This document shows positions 24,601-38,960 of a stretch of 64,000 nt of DNA, one piece after another. The notes below the pieces were generated by a model. That model saw nothing but the letters and a program-made list of their open reading frames with translations. It did not search any database and was not told the DNA's origin. The position numbers and the translations under genes are program-made. The stretch comes from Cinnamomum chago (lineage: Eukaryota; Streptophyta; Magnoliopsida; Laurales; Lauraceae), in the NCBI GenBank assembly GCA_038049695.1, contig CP142457.1, forward strand, positions 22,892,501-22,956,500. The letters run 5' to 3'. Positions within the stretch are counted from its first letter, which is position 1. The number at the start of each line of letters is the position of its first letter.

Positions 24601-27600
24601 AACCCGTTTTAAACCGAGAAGTAGCTCGAAATATCCTAAAATGTGCATCTCAACCCAGAATACCTTCAAATGGATTTCGAGGCGTGAGACAAGAGAAGGA
24701 CACCCGAAACCCCTTCTAGAGTAAAACGTCATCCTGGAATTCTCTAGAGGGAGTCTTTGGACCAAGAGTCGCATTAAAACACAGTGTAGAGTCAACCTTA
24801 TGCTCGAGCCGCATAGATTGTGTTTTCGTACTAAAGGACCGTACGACCCGCACGAAGTTCGGGTTTCCGCCTTTACAAACACTGAACTCCCCGAATGTGT
24901 CTTCCCTACCCAAGATTCGCCCGAAACCCGTTTTAAACCGAAAAGTAGCTCGAAATATCTTAAAGAGCGCATCTCAACCCAGAATCCCTTCAAATGGATT
25001 TGGAGCCGTAAGGAAAGATAGAGACACCCGAAACCCCATTTAGAGTAAAACGCAATCCCGGAGTATTCCAAACGGAGTCTTTGGACCAAGAGTCGCATGA
25101 AACACAGTGTTGAGTCAACAACTTTCTAGAGCCGCACAGATTATGTTTTCGTTCAAAAGTACCGTACGACCCTCGCACGAAGTTCCGGTTCTCGCCCTGG
25201 CAAACACTGAACTCCCCGAAAGTGATTTCCACACCCAAGACTCGCCCGAAACCCGTAGTAAGCCGAAGTGTAGCTCGGAACATCCTAAAAATCGCATCTC
25301 ATCCCAAAATCCCTTCATATGGATTTAGAGGCGTACGACAAGACAGGGACATCCGAAACCCCTTTTAGTTTAAAACTTGATCCCGGATATTTCTAGAGGT
25401 TGACTTTGTACACAGAGTCGCAACAAACAAGGTGTGGAGTCAACAATTTCCTAGTGCCGCAAAGATTCTGCTTTACTACATAAGTATCGTACGTCCCGCG
25501 CGAAGTTCGGGTTTTCTCCTTTACAACCAGAGAACTCCCCGAAAGTGTTTACCATACCCAAGGTTCGCCCGAAACCCGTTTTAAACCGAGAAGTAGCTCG
25601 AAATATCCTAAAATGTGCATCTCAACCCAGAATACCTTCAAATGGATTTCGAGGCGTGAGACAAGAGAAAGACACCCGAAACCCCTTCTAGAGTAAAACG
25701 TGATCCTGGAATTCTCTAGAGGGAGTCTTTGGACCAAGAGTCGCATTAAAACACAGTTTAGAGTCAACCATATGCTCGAGCCGCATAGATTGTGTTTTCG
25801 TACTAAAGGACCGTACGACCCGCACGAAGTTCGGGTTTCCGCCTTTACAAGCACTGAACTCCCCGAATGTGTCTTCCCTACCCAAGATTCGCCCGAAACC
25901 CGTTTTAAACCGAAAAGTAGCTCGAAATATCTTAAAGAGCGCATCTCAACCCAGAATCCCTTCAAATGGATTTGGAGCCGTAAGGAAAGATAGAGACACC
26001 CGAAACCCCATTTAGAGTAAAACGCAATCCCGGAGTATTCCAAACGGAGTCTTTGGACCAAGAGTCGCATGAAACACAGTGTTGAGTCAACAACTTTCTA
26101 GAGCCGCACAGATTATGTTTTCGTTCAAAAGTACCGTACGACCCTCGCACGAAGTTCCGGTTCTCGCCCTGGCAAACACTGAACTCCCCGAAAGTGATTT
26201 CCACACCCAAGACTCGCCCGAAACCCGTAGTAAGCCGAAGTGTAGCTCGGAACATCCTAAAAATCGCATCTCATCCCAAAATCCCTTCATATGGATTTAG
26301 AGGCGTACGACAAGACAGGGACATCCGAAACCCCTTTTAGTTTAAAACTTGATCCCGGATATTTCTAGAGGTTGACTTTGTACACAGAGTCGCAACAAAC
26401 AAGGTGTGGAGTCAACAATTTCCTAGTGCCGCAAAGATTCTGCTTTACTACATAAGTATCGTACGTCCCGCGCGAAGTTCGGGTTTTCTCCTTTACAACC
26501 AGAGAACTCCCCGAAAGTGTTTACCATACCCAAGGTTCGCCCGAAACCCGTTTTAAACCGAGAAGTAGCTCGAAATATCCTAAAATGTGCATCTCAACCC
26601 AGAATACCTTCAAATGGATTTCGAGGCGTGAGACAAGAGAAGGACACCCGAAACCCCTTCTAGAGTAAAACGTCATCCTGGAATTCTCTAGAGGGAGTCT
26701 TTGGACCAAGAGTCGCATTAAAACACAGTGTAGAGTCAACCATACGCTCGAGCCGCATAGATTGTGTTTTCGTACTAAAGGACCGTACGACCCGCACGAA
26801 GTTCGGGTTTCCGCCTTTACAAACACTGAACTCCCCGAATGTGTCTTCCCTACCCAAGATTCGCCCGAAACCCGTTTTAAACCGAAAAGTAGCTCGAAAT
26901 ATCTTAAAGAGCGCATCTCAACCCAGAATCCCTTCAAATGGATTTGGAGCCGTAAGGAAAGATAGAGACACCCGAAACCCCATTTAGAGTAAAACGCAAT
27001 CCCGGAGTATTCCAAACGGAGTCTTTGGACCAAGCGTCGCATGAAACACAGTGTTGAGTCAACAACTTTCTAGAGCCGCACAGATTATGTTTTCGTTCAA
27101 AAGTACCGTACGACCCTCGCACGAAGTTCCGGTTCTCGCCCTGGCAAACACTGAACTCCCCGAAAGTGATTTCCACACCCAAGACTCGCCCGAAACCCGT
27201 AGTAAGCCGAAGTGTAGCTCGGAACATCCTAAAAATCGCATCTCATCCCAAAATCCCTTCATATGGATTTAGAGGCGTACGACAAGACAGGGACATCCGA
27301 AACCCCTTTTAGTTTAAAACTTGATCCCGGATATTTCTAGAGGTTGACTTTGTACACAGAGTCGCAACAAACAAGGTGTGGAGTCAACAATTTCCTAGTG
27401 CCGCAAAGATTCTGCTTTACTACATAAGTATCGTACGTCCCGCGCGAAGTTCGGGTTTTCTCCTTTACAACCAGAGAACTCCCCGAAAGTGTTTACCATA
27501 CCCAAGGTTCGCCCGAAACCCGTTTTAAACCGAGAAGTAGCTCGAAATATCCTAAAATGTGCATCTCAACCCAGAATACCTTCAAATGGATTTCGAGGCG

Positions 27601-30212
27601 TGAGACAAGAGAAGGACACCCGAAACCCCTTCTAGAGTAAAACGTCATCCTGGAATTCTCTAGAGGGAGTCTTTGGACCAAGAGTCGCATTAAAACACAG
27701 TGTAGAGTCAACCATATGCTCGAGCCGCATAGATTGTGTTTTCGTACTAAAGGACCGTACGACCCGCACGAAGTTCGGGTTTCCGCCTTTACAAACACTG
27801 AACTCCCCGAATGTGTCTTCCCTACCCAAGATTCGCCCGAAACCCGTTTTAAACCGAAAAGTAGCTCGAAATATCTTAAAGAGCGCATCTCAACCCAGAA
27901 TCCCTTCAAATGGATTTGGAGCCGTAAGGAAAGATAGAGACACCCGAAACCCCATTTAGAGTAAAACGCAATCCCGGAGTATTCCAAACGGAGTCTTTGG
28001 ACCAAGAGTCGCATGAAACACAGTGTTGAGTCAACAACTTTCTAGAGCCGCACAGATTATGTTTTCGTTCAAAAGTACCGTACGACCCTCGCACGAAGTT
28101 CCGGTTCTCGCCCTGGCAAACACTGAACTCCCCGAAAGTGATTTCCACACCCAAGACTCGCCCGAAACCCGTAGTAAGCCGAAGTGTAGCTGGGAACATC
28201 CTAAAAATCGCATCTCATCCCAAAATCCCTTCATATGGATTTAGAGGCGTACGACAAGACAGGGACATCCGAAACCCCTTTTAGTTTAAAACTTGATCCC
28301 GGATATTTCTAGAGGTTGACTTTGTACACAGAGTCGCAACAAACAAGGTGTGGAGTCAACAATTTCCTAGTGCCGCAAAGATTCTGCTTTACTACATAAG
28401 TATCGTACGTCCCGCGCGAAGTTCGGGTTTTCTCCTTTACAACCAGAGAACTCCCCGAAAGTGTTTACCATACCCAAGGTTCGCCCGAAACCCGTTTTAA
28501 ACCGAGAAGTAGCTCGAAATATCCTAAAATGTGCATCTCAACCCAGAATACCTTCAAATGGATTTCGAGGCGTGAGACAAGAGAAGGACACCCGAAACCC
28601 CTTCTAGAGTAAAACGTCATCCTGGAATTCTCTAGAGGGAGTCTTTGGACCAAGAGTCGCATTAAAACACAGTGTAGAGTCAACCTTATGCTCGAGCCGC
28701 ATAGATTGTGTTTTCGTACTAAAGGACCGTACGACCCGCACGAAGTTCGGGTTTCCGCCTTTACAAACACTGAACTCCCCGAATGTGTCTTCCCTACCCA
28801 AGATTCGCCCGAAACCCGTTTTAAACCGAAAAGTAGCTCGAAATATCTTAAAGAGCGCATCTCAACCCAGAATCCCTTCAAATGGATTTGGAGCCGTAAG
28901 GAAAGATAGAGACACCCGAAACCCCATTTAGAGTAAAACGCAATCCCGGAGTATTCCAAACGGAGTCTTTGGACCAAGAGTCGCATGAAACACAGTGTTG
29001 AGTCAACAACTTTCTAGAGCCGCACAGATTATGTTTTCGTTCAAAAGTACCGTACGACCCTCGCACGAAGTTCCGGTTCTCGCCCTGGCAAACACTGAAC
29101 TCCCCGAAAGTGATTTCCACACCCAAGACTCGCCCGAAACCCGTAGTAAGCCGAAGTGTAGCTCGGAACATCCTAAAAATCGCATCTCATCCCAAAATCC
29201 CTTCATATGGATTTAGAGGCGTACGACAAGACAGGGACATCCGAAACCCCTTTTAGTTTAAAACTTGATCCCGGATATTTCTAGAGGTTGACTTTGTACA
29301 CAGAGTCGCAACAAACAAGGTGTGGAGTCAACAATTTCCTAGTGCCGCAAAGATTCTGCTTTACTACATAAGTATCGTACGTCCCGCGCGAAGTTCGGGT
29401 TTTCTCCTTTACAACCAGAGAACTCCCCGAAAGTGTTTACCATACCCAAGGTTCGCCCGAAACCCGTTTTAAACCGAGAAGTAGCTCGAAATATCCTAAA
29501 ATGTGCATCTCAACCCAGAATACCTTCAAATGGATTTCGAGGCGTGAGACAAGAGAAAGACACCCGAAACCCCTTCTAGAGTAAAACGTGATCCTGGAAT
29601 TCTCTAGAGGGAGTCTTTGGACCAAGAGTCGCATTAAAACACAGTGTAGAGTCAACCATATGCTCGAGCCGCATAGATTGTGTTTTCGTACTAAAGGACC
29701 GTACGACCCGCACGAAGTTCGGGTTTCCGCCTTTACAAGCACTGAACTCCCCGAATGTGTCTTCCCTACCCAAGATTCGCCCGAAACCCGTTTTAAACCG
29801 AAAAGTAGCTCGAAATATCTTAAAGAGCGCATCTCAACCCAGAATCCCTTCAAATGGATTTGGAGCCGTAAGGAAAGATAGAGACACCCGAAACCCCATT
29901 TAGAGTAAAACGCAATCCCGGAGTATTCCAAACGGAGTCTTTGGACCAAGAGTCGCATGAAACACAGTGTTGAGTCAACAACTTTCTAGAGCCGCACAGA
30001 TTATGTTTTCGTTCAAAAGTACCGTACGACCCTCGCACGAAGTTCCGGTTCTCGCCCTGGCAAACACTGAACTCCCCGAAAGTGATTTCCACACCCAAGA
30101 CTCGCCCGAAACCCGTAGTAAGCCGAAGTGTAGCTCGGAACATCCTAAAAATCGCATCTCATCCCAAAATCCCTTCATATGGATTTAGAGGCGTACGACA
30201 AGACAGGGACAT
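15633..30212. repeat. HOR units 17-31: second-tier R-W-S-L repeat (about 3.9 kb)
   Basis: Fifteen units run R-W-S-L, W-S-L, R-W-S-L, R*-W-S-L, i.e. a four-unit (3888-bp) super-repeat with one R missing in the second round. R* (unit 28, 26325-27296) has the R base at the 791-equivalent site but CATACG instead of CTTATG at 26741-26746. The same order occurs once earlier, in units 2-5 (1053-4940). Private single-base changes mark individual units: T at 16520, T at 21288, T at 23967, T at 25758, G at 28192. All units here are exactly 972 bp. Confidence 0.85.
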
Positions 30213-33200
30213 CCGAAACCCCTTTTAGTTTAAAACTTGATCCCGGATATTTCTAGAGGTTGACTTTGTACACAGAGTCGCAACAAACAAGGTGTGGAGT
30301 CAACAATTTCCTAGTGCCGCAAAGATTCTGCTTTACTACATAAGTATCGTACGTCCCGCGCGAAGTTCGGGTTTTCTCCTTTACAACCAGAGAACTCCCC
30401 GAAAGTGTTTACCATACCCAAGGTTCGCCCGAAACCCGTTTTAAACCGAGAAGTAGCTCGAAATATCCTAAAATGTGCATCTCAACCCAGAATACCTTCA
30501 AATGGATTTCGAGGCGTGAGACAAGAGAAGGACACCCGAAACCCCTTCTAGAGTAAAACGTCATCCTGGAATTCTCTAGAGGGAGTCTTTGGACCAAGAG
30601 TCGCATTAAAACACAGTGTAGAGTCAACCTTATGCTCGAGCCGCATAGATTGTGTTTTCGTACTAAAGGACCGTACGACCCGCACGAAGTTCGGGTTTCC
30701 GCCTTTACAAACACTGAACTCCCCGAATGTGTCTTCCCTACCCAAGATTCGCCCGAAACCCGTTTTAAACCGAAAAGTAGCTCGAAATATCTTAAAGAGC
30801 GCATCTCAACCCAGAATCCCTTCAAATGGATTTGGAGCCGTAAGGAAAGATAGAGACACCCGAAACCCCATTTAGAGTAAAACGCAATCCCGGAGTATTC
30901 CAAACGGAGTCTTTGGACCAAGCGTCGCATGAAACACAGTGTTGAGTCAACAACTTTCTAGAGCCGCACAGATTATGTTTTCGTTCAAAAGTACCGTACG
31001 ACCCTCGCACGAAGTTCCGGTTCTCGCCCTGGCAAACACTGAACTCCCCGAAAGTGATTTCCACACCCAAGACTCGCCCGAAACCCGTAGTAAGCCGAAG
31101 TGTAGCTCGGAACATCCTAAAAATCGCATCTCATCCCAAAATCCCTTCATATGGATTTAGAGGCGTACGACAAGACAGGGACATCCGAAACCCCTTTTAG
31201 TTTAAAACTTGATCCCGGATATTTCTAGAGGTTGACTTTGTACACAGAGTCGCAACAAACAAGGTGTGGAGTCAACAATTTCCTAGTGCCGCAAAGATTC
31301 TGCTTTACTACATAAGTATCGTACGTCCCGCGCGAAGTTCGGGTTTTCTCCTTTACAACCAGAGAACTCCCCGAAAGTGTTTACCATACCCAAGGTTCGC
31401 CCGAAACCCGTTTTAAACCGAGAAGTAGCTCGAAATATCCTAAAATGTGCATCTCAACCCAGAATACCTTCAAATGGATTTCGAGGCGTGAGACAAGAGA
31501 AGGACACCCGAAACCCCTTCTAGAGTAAAACGTCATCCTGGAATTCTCTAGAGGGAGTCTTTGGACCAAGAGTCGCATTAAAACACAGTGTAGAGTCAAC
31601 CATATGCTCGAGCCGCATAGATTGTGTTTTCGTACTAAAGGACCGTACGACCCGCACGAAGTTCGGGTTTCCGCCTTTACAAACACTGAACTCCCCGAAT
31701 GTGTCTTCCCTACCCAAGATTCGCCCGAAACCCGTTTTAAACCGAAAAGTAGCTCGAAATATCTTAAAGAGCGCATCTCAACCCAGAATCCCTTCAAATG
31801 GATTTGGAGCCGTAAGGAAAGATAGAGACACCCGAAACCCCATTTAGAGTAAAACGCAATCCCGGAGTATTCCAAACGGAGTCTTTGGACCAAGAGTCGC
31901 ATGAAACACAGTGTTGAGTCAACAACTTTCTAGAGCCGCACAGATTATGTTTTCGTTCAAAAGTACCGTACGACCCTCGCACGAAGTTCCGGTTCTCGCC
32001 CTGGCAAACACTGAACTCCCCGAAAGTGATTTCCACACCCAAGACTCGCCCGAAACCCGTAGTAAGCCGAAGTGTAGCTCGGAACATCCTAAAAATCGCA
32101 TCTCATCCCAAAATCCCTTCATATGGATTTAGAGGCGTACGACAAGACAGGGACATCCGAAACCCCTTTTAGTTTAAAACTTGATCCCGGATATTTCTAG
32201 AGGTTGACTTTGTACACAGAGTCGCAACAAACAAGGTGTGGAGTCAACAATTTCCTAGTGCCGCAAAGATTCTGCTTTACTACATAAGTATCGTACGTCC
32301 CGCGCGAAGTTCGGGTTTTCTCCTTTACAACCAGAGAACTCCCCGAAAGTGTTTACCATACCCAAGGTTCGCCCGAAACCCGTTTTAAACCGAGAAGTAG
32401 CTCGAAATATCCTAAAATGTGCATCTCAACCCAGAATACCTTCAAATGGATTTCGAGGCGTGAGACAAGAGAAGGACACCCGAAACCCCTTCTAGAGTAA
32501 AACGTCATCCTGGAATTCTCTAGAGGGAGTCTTTGGACCAAGAGTCGCATTAAAACACAGTGTAGAGTCAACCATATGCTCGAGCCGCATAGATTGTGTT
32601 TTCGTACTAAAGGACCGTACGACCCGCACGAAGTTCGGGTTTCCGCCTTTACAAGCACTGAACTCCCCGAATGTGTCTTCCCTACCCAAGATTCGCCCGA
32701 AACCCGTTTTAAACCGAAAAGTAGCTCGAAATATCTTAAAGAGCGCATCTCAACCCAGAATCCCTTCAAATGGATTTGGAGCCGTAAGGAAAGATAGAGA
32801 CACCCGAAACCCCATTTAGAGTAAAACGCAATCCCGGAGTATTCCAAACGGAGTCTTTGGACCAAGAGTCGCATGAAACACAGTGTTGAGTCAACAACTT
32901 TCTAGAGCCGCACAGATTATGTTTTCGTTCAAAAGTACCGTACGACCCTCGCACGAAGTTCCGGTTCTCGCCCTGGCAAACACTGAACTCCCCGAAAGTG
33001 ATTTCCACACCCAAGACTCGCCCGAAACCCGTAGTAAGCCGAAGTGTAGCTCGGAACATCCTAAAAATCTCATCTCATCCCAAAATCCCTTCATATGGAT
33101 TTAGAGGCGTACGACAAGACAGGGACATCCGAAACCCCTTTTAGTTTAAAACTTGATCCCGGATATTTCTAGAGGTTGACTTTGTACACAGAGTCGCAAC

Positions 33201-36200
33201 AAACAAGGTGTGGAGTCAACAATTTCCTAGTGCCGCAAAGATTCTGCTTTACTACATAAGTATCGTACGTCCCGCGCGAAGTTCGGGTTTTCTCCTTTAC
33301 AACCAGAGAACTCCCCGAAAGTGTTTACCATACCCAAGGTTCGCCCGAAACCCGTTTTAAACCGAGAAGTAGCTCGAAATATCCTAAAATGTGCATCTCA
33401 ACCCAGAATACCTTCAAATGGATTTCGAGGCGTGAGACAAGAGAAAGACACCCGAAACCCCTTCTAGAGTAAAACGTGATCCTGGAATTCTCTAGAGGGA
33501 GTCTTTGGACCAAGAGTCGCATTAAAACACAGTGTAGAGTCAACCATATGCTCGAGCCGCATAGATTGTGTTTTCGTACTAAAGGACCGTACGACCCGCA
33601 CGAAGTTCGGGTTTCCGCCTTTACAAGCACTGAACTCCCCGAATGTGTCTTCCCTACCCAAGATTCGCCCGAAACCCGTTTTAAACCGAAAAGTAGCTCG
33701 AAATATCTTAAAGAGCGCATCTCAACCCAGAATCCCTTCAAATGGATTTGGAGCCGTAAGGAAAGATAGAGACACCCGAAACCCCATTTAGAGTAAAACG
33801 CAATCCCGGAGTATTCCAAACGGAGTCTTTGGACCAAGAGTCGCATGAAACACAGTGTTGAGTCAACAACTTTCTAGAGCCGCACAGATTATGTTTTCGT
33901 TCAAAAGTACCGTACGACCCTCGCACGAAGTTCCGGTTCTCGCCCTGGCAAACACTGAACTCCCCGAAAGTGATTTCCACACCCAAGACTCGCCCGAAAC
34001 CCGTAGTAAGCCGAAGTGTAGCTCGGAACATCCTAAAAATCGCATCTCATCCCAAAATCCCTTCATATGGATTTAGAGGCGTACGACAAGACAGGGACAT
34101 CCGAAACCCCTTTTAGTTTAAAACTTGATCCCGGATATTTCTAGAGGTTGACTTTGTACACAGAGTCGCAACAAACAAGGTGTGGAGTCAACAATTTCCT
34201 AGTGCCGCAAAGATTCTGCTTTACAACATAAGTATCGTACGTCCCGCGCGAAGTTCGGGTTTTCTCCTTTACAACCAGAGAACTCCCCGAAAGTGTTTAC
34301 CATACCCAAGGTTCGCCCGAAACCCGTTTTAAACCGAGAAGTAGCTCGAAATATCCTAAAATGTGCATCTCAACCCAGAATACCTTCAAATGGATTTCGA
34401 GGCGTGAGACAAGAGAAGGACACCCGAAACCCCTTCTAGAGTAAAACGTCATCCTGGAATTCTCTAGAGGGAGTCTTTGGACCAAGAGTCGCATTAAAAC
34501 ACAGTGTAGAGTCAACCTTATGCTCGAGCCGCATAGATTGTGTTTTCGTACTAAAGGACCGTACGACCCGCACGAAGTTCGGGTTTCCGCCTTTACAAAC
34601 ACTGAACTCCCCGAATGTGTCTTCCCTACCCAAGATTCGCCCGAAACCCGTTTTAAACCGAAAAGTAGCTCGAAATATCTTAAAGAGCGCATCTCAACCC
34701 AGAATCCCTTCAAATGGATTTGGAGCCGTAAGGAAAGATAGAGACACCCGAAACCCCATTTAGAGTAAAACGCAATCCCGGAGTATTCCAAACGGAGTCT
34801 TTGGACCAAGCGTCGCATGAAACACAGTGTTGAGTCAACAACTTTCTAGAGCCGCACAGATTATGTTTTCGTTCAAAAGTACCGTACGACCCTCGCACGA
34901 AGTTCCGGTTCTCGCCCTGGCAAACACTGAACTCCCCGAAAGTGATTTCCACACCCAAGACTCGCCCGAAACCCGTAGTAAGCCGAAGTGTAGCTCGGAA
35001 CATCCTAAAAATCGCATCTCATCCCAAAATCCCTTCATATGGATTTAGAGGCGTACGACAAGACAGGGACATCCGAAACCCCTTTTAGTTTAAAACTTGA
35101 TCCCGGATATTTCTAGAGGTTGACTTTGTACACAGAGTCGCAACAAACAAGGTGTGGAGTCAACAATTTCCTAGTGCCGCAAAGATTCTGCTTTACTACA
35201 TAAGTATCGTACGTCCCGCGCGAAGTTCGGGTTTTCTCCTTTACAACCAGAGAACTCCCCGAAAGTGTTTACCATACCCAAGGTTCGCCCGAAACCCGTT
35301 TTAAACCGAGAAGTAGCTCGAAATATCCTAAAATGTGCATCTCAACCCAGAATACCTTCAAATGGATTTCGAGGCGTGAGACAAGAGAAGGACACCCGAA
35401 ACCCCTTCTAGAGTAAAACGTCATCCTGGAATTCTCTAGAGGGAGTCTTTGGACCAAGAGTCGCATTAAAACACAGTGTAGAGTCAACCATATGCTCGAG
35501 CCGCATAGATTGTGTTTTCGTACTAAAGGACCGTACGACCCGCACGAAGTTCGGGTTTCCGCCTTTACAAACACTGAACTCCCCGAATGTGTCTTCCCTA
35601 CCCAAGATTCGCCCGAAACCCGTTTTAAACCGAAAAGTAGCTCGAAATATCTTAAAGAGCGCATCTCAACCCAGAATCCCTTCAAATGGATTTGGAGCCG
35701 TAAGGAAAGATAGAGACACCCGAAACCCCATTTAGAGTAAAACGCAATCCCGGAGTATTCCAAACGGAGTCTTTGGACCAAGAGTCGCATGAAACACAGT
35801 GTTGAGTCAACAACTTTCTAGAGCCGCACAGATTATGTTTTCGTTCAAAAGTACCGTACGACCCTCGCACGAAGTTCCGGTTCTCGCCCTGGCAAACACT
35901 GAACTCCCCGAAAGTGATTTCCACACCCAAGACTCGCCCGAAACCCGTAGTAAGCCGAAGTGTAGCTCGGAACATCCTAAAAATCGCATCTCATCCCAAA
36001 ATCCCTTCATATGGATTTAGAGGCGTACGACAAGACAGGGACATCCGAAACCCCTTTTAGTTTAAAACTTGATCCCGGATATTTCTAGAGGTTGACTTTG
36101 TACACAGAGTCGCAACAAACAAGGTGTGGAGTCAACAATTTCCTAGTGCCGCAAAGATTCTGCTTTACTACATAAGTATCGTACGTCCCGCGCGAAGTTC

Positions 36201-38960
36201 GGGTTTTCTCCTTTACAACCAGAGAACTCCCCGAAAGTGTTTACCATACCCAAGGTTCGCCCGAAACCCGTTTTAAACCGAGAAGTAGCTCGAAATATCC
36301 TAAAATGTGCATCTCAACCCAGAATACCTTCAAATGGATTTCGAGGCGTGAGACAAGAGAAAGACACCCGAAACCCCTTCTAGAGTAAAACGTGATCCTG
36401 GAATTCTCTAGAGGGAGTCTTTGGACCAAGAGTCGCATTAAAACACAGTGTAGAGTCAACCATATGCTCGAGCCGCATAGATTGTGTTTTCGTACTAAAG
36501 GACCGTACGACCCGCACGAAGTTCGGGTTTCCGCCTTTACAAGCACTGAACTCCCCGAATGTGTCTTCCCTACCCAAGATTCGCCCGAAACCCGTTTTAA
36601 ACCGAAAAGTAGCTCGAAATATCTTAAAGAGCGCATCTCAACCCAGAATCCCTTCAAATGGATTTGGAGCCGTAAGGAAAGATAGAGACACCCGAAACCC
36701 CATTTAGAGTAAAACGCAATCCCGGAGTATTCCAAACGGAGTCTTTGGACCAAGAGTCGCATGAAACACAGTGTTGAGTCAACAACTTTCTAGAGCCGCA
36801 CAGATTATGTTTTCGTTCAAAAGTACCGTACGACCCTCGCACGAAGTTCCGGTTCTCGCCCTGGCAAACACTGAACTCCCCGAAAGTGATTTCCACACCC
36901 AAGACTCGCCCGAAACCCGTAGTAAGCCGAAGTGTAGCTCGGAACATCCTAAAAATCGCATCTCATCCCAAAATCCCTTCATATGGATTTAGAGGCGTAC
37001 GACAAGACAGGGACATCCGAAACCCCTTTTAGTTTAAAACTTGATCCCGGATATTTCTAGAGGTTGACTTTGTACACAGAGTCGCAACAAACAAGGTGTG
37101 GAGTCAACAATTTCCTAGTGCCGCAAAGATTCTGCTTTACTACATAAGTATCGTACGTCCCGCGCGAAGTTCGGGTTTTCTCCTTTACAACCAGAGAACT
37201 CCCCGAAAGTGTTTACCATACCCAAGGTTCGCCCGAAACCCGTTTTAAACCGAGAAGTAGCTCGAAATATCCTAAAATGTGCATCTCAACCCAGAATACC
37301 TTCAAATGGATTTCGAGGCGTGAGACAAGAGAAGGACACCCGAAACCCCTTCTAGAGTAAAACGTCATCCTGGAATTCTCTAGAGGGAGTCTTTGGACCA
37401 AGAGTCGCATTAAAACACAGTGTAGAGTCAACCTTATGCTCGAGCCGCATAGATTGTGTTTTCGTACTAAAGGACCGTACGACCCGCACGAAGTTCGGGT
37501 TTCCGCCTTTACAAACACTGAACTCCCCGAATGTGTCTTCCCTACCCAAGATTCGCCCGAAACCCGTTTTAAACCGAAAAGTAGCTCGAAATATCTTAAA
37601 GAGCGCATCTCAACCCAGAATCCCTTCAAATGGATTTGGAGCCGTAAGGAAAGATAGAGACACCCGAAACCCCATTTAGAGTAAAACGCAATCCCGGAGT
37701 ATTCCAAACGGAGTCTTTGGACCAAGAGTCGCATGAAACACAGTGTTGAGTCAACAACTTTCTAGAGCCGCACAGATTATGTTTTCGTTCAAAAGTACCG
37801 TACGACCCTCGCACGAAGTTCCGGTTCTCGCCCTGGCAAACACTGAACTCCCCGAAAGTGATTTCCACACCCAAGACTCGCCCGAAACCCGTAGTAAGCC
37901 GAAGTGTAGCTCGGAACATCCTAAAAATCGCATCTCATCCCAAAATCCCTTCATATGGATTTAGAGGCGTACGACAAGACAGGGACATCCGAAACCCCTT
38001 TTAGTTTAAAACTTGATCCCGGATATTTCTAGAGGTTGACTTTGTACACAGAGTCGCAACAAACAAGGTGTGGAGTCAACAATTTCCTAGTGCCGCAAAG
38101 ATTCTGCTTTACTACATAAGTATCGTACGTCCCGCGCGAAGTTCGGGTTTTCTCCTTTACAACCAGAGAACTCCCCGAAAGTGTTTACCATACCCAAGGT
38201 TCGCCCGAAACCCGTTTTAAACCGAGAAGTAGCTCGAAATATCCTAAAATGTGCATCTCAACCCAGAATACCTTCAAATGGATTTCGAGGCGTGAGACAA
38301 GAGAAAGACACCCGAAACCCCTTCTAGAGTAAAACGTGATCCTGGAATTCTCTAGAGGGAGTCTTTGGACCAAGAGTCGCATTAAAACACAGTGTAGAGT
38401 CAACCATATGCTCGAGCCGCATAGATTGTGTTTTCGTACTAAAGGACCGTACGACCCGCACGAAGTTCGGGTTTCCGCCTTTACAAGCACTGAACTCCCC
38501 GAATGTGTCTTCCCTACCCAAGATTCGCCCGAAACCCGTTTTAAACCGAAAAGTAGCTCGAAATATCTTAAAGAGCGCATCTCAACCCAGAATCCCTTCA
38601 AATGGATTTGGAGCCGTAAGGAAAGATAGAGACACCCGAAACCCCATTTAGAGTAAAACGCAATCCCGGAGTATTCCAAACGGAGTCTTTGGACCAAGAG
38701 TCGCATGAAACACAGTGTTGAGTCAACAACTTTCTAGAGCCGCACAGATTATGTTTTCGTTCAAAAGTACCGTACGACCCTCGCACGAAGTTCCGGTTCT
38801 CGCCCTGGCAAACACTGAACTCCCCGAAAGTGATTTCCACACCCAAGACTCGCCCGAAACCCGTAGTAAGCCGAAGTGTAGCTCGGAACATCCTAAAAAT
38901 CGCATCTCATCCCAAAATCCCTTCATATGGATTTAGAGGCGTACGACAAGACAGGGACAT
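30213..38960. repeat. HOR units 32-40: decayed super-repeat
   Basis: The order is R, W, mosaic, L, R, W, L, S, L. It reads as two further R-W-x-L rounds in which the S position is replaced or lost. Unit 34 (32157-33128) is a mosaic with G,C,A,G,A and a private T at 33070. Unit 36 (34101-35072) is an R unit with a private A at 34225. Unit length remains 972 bp throughout. Confidence 0.85.
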
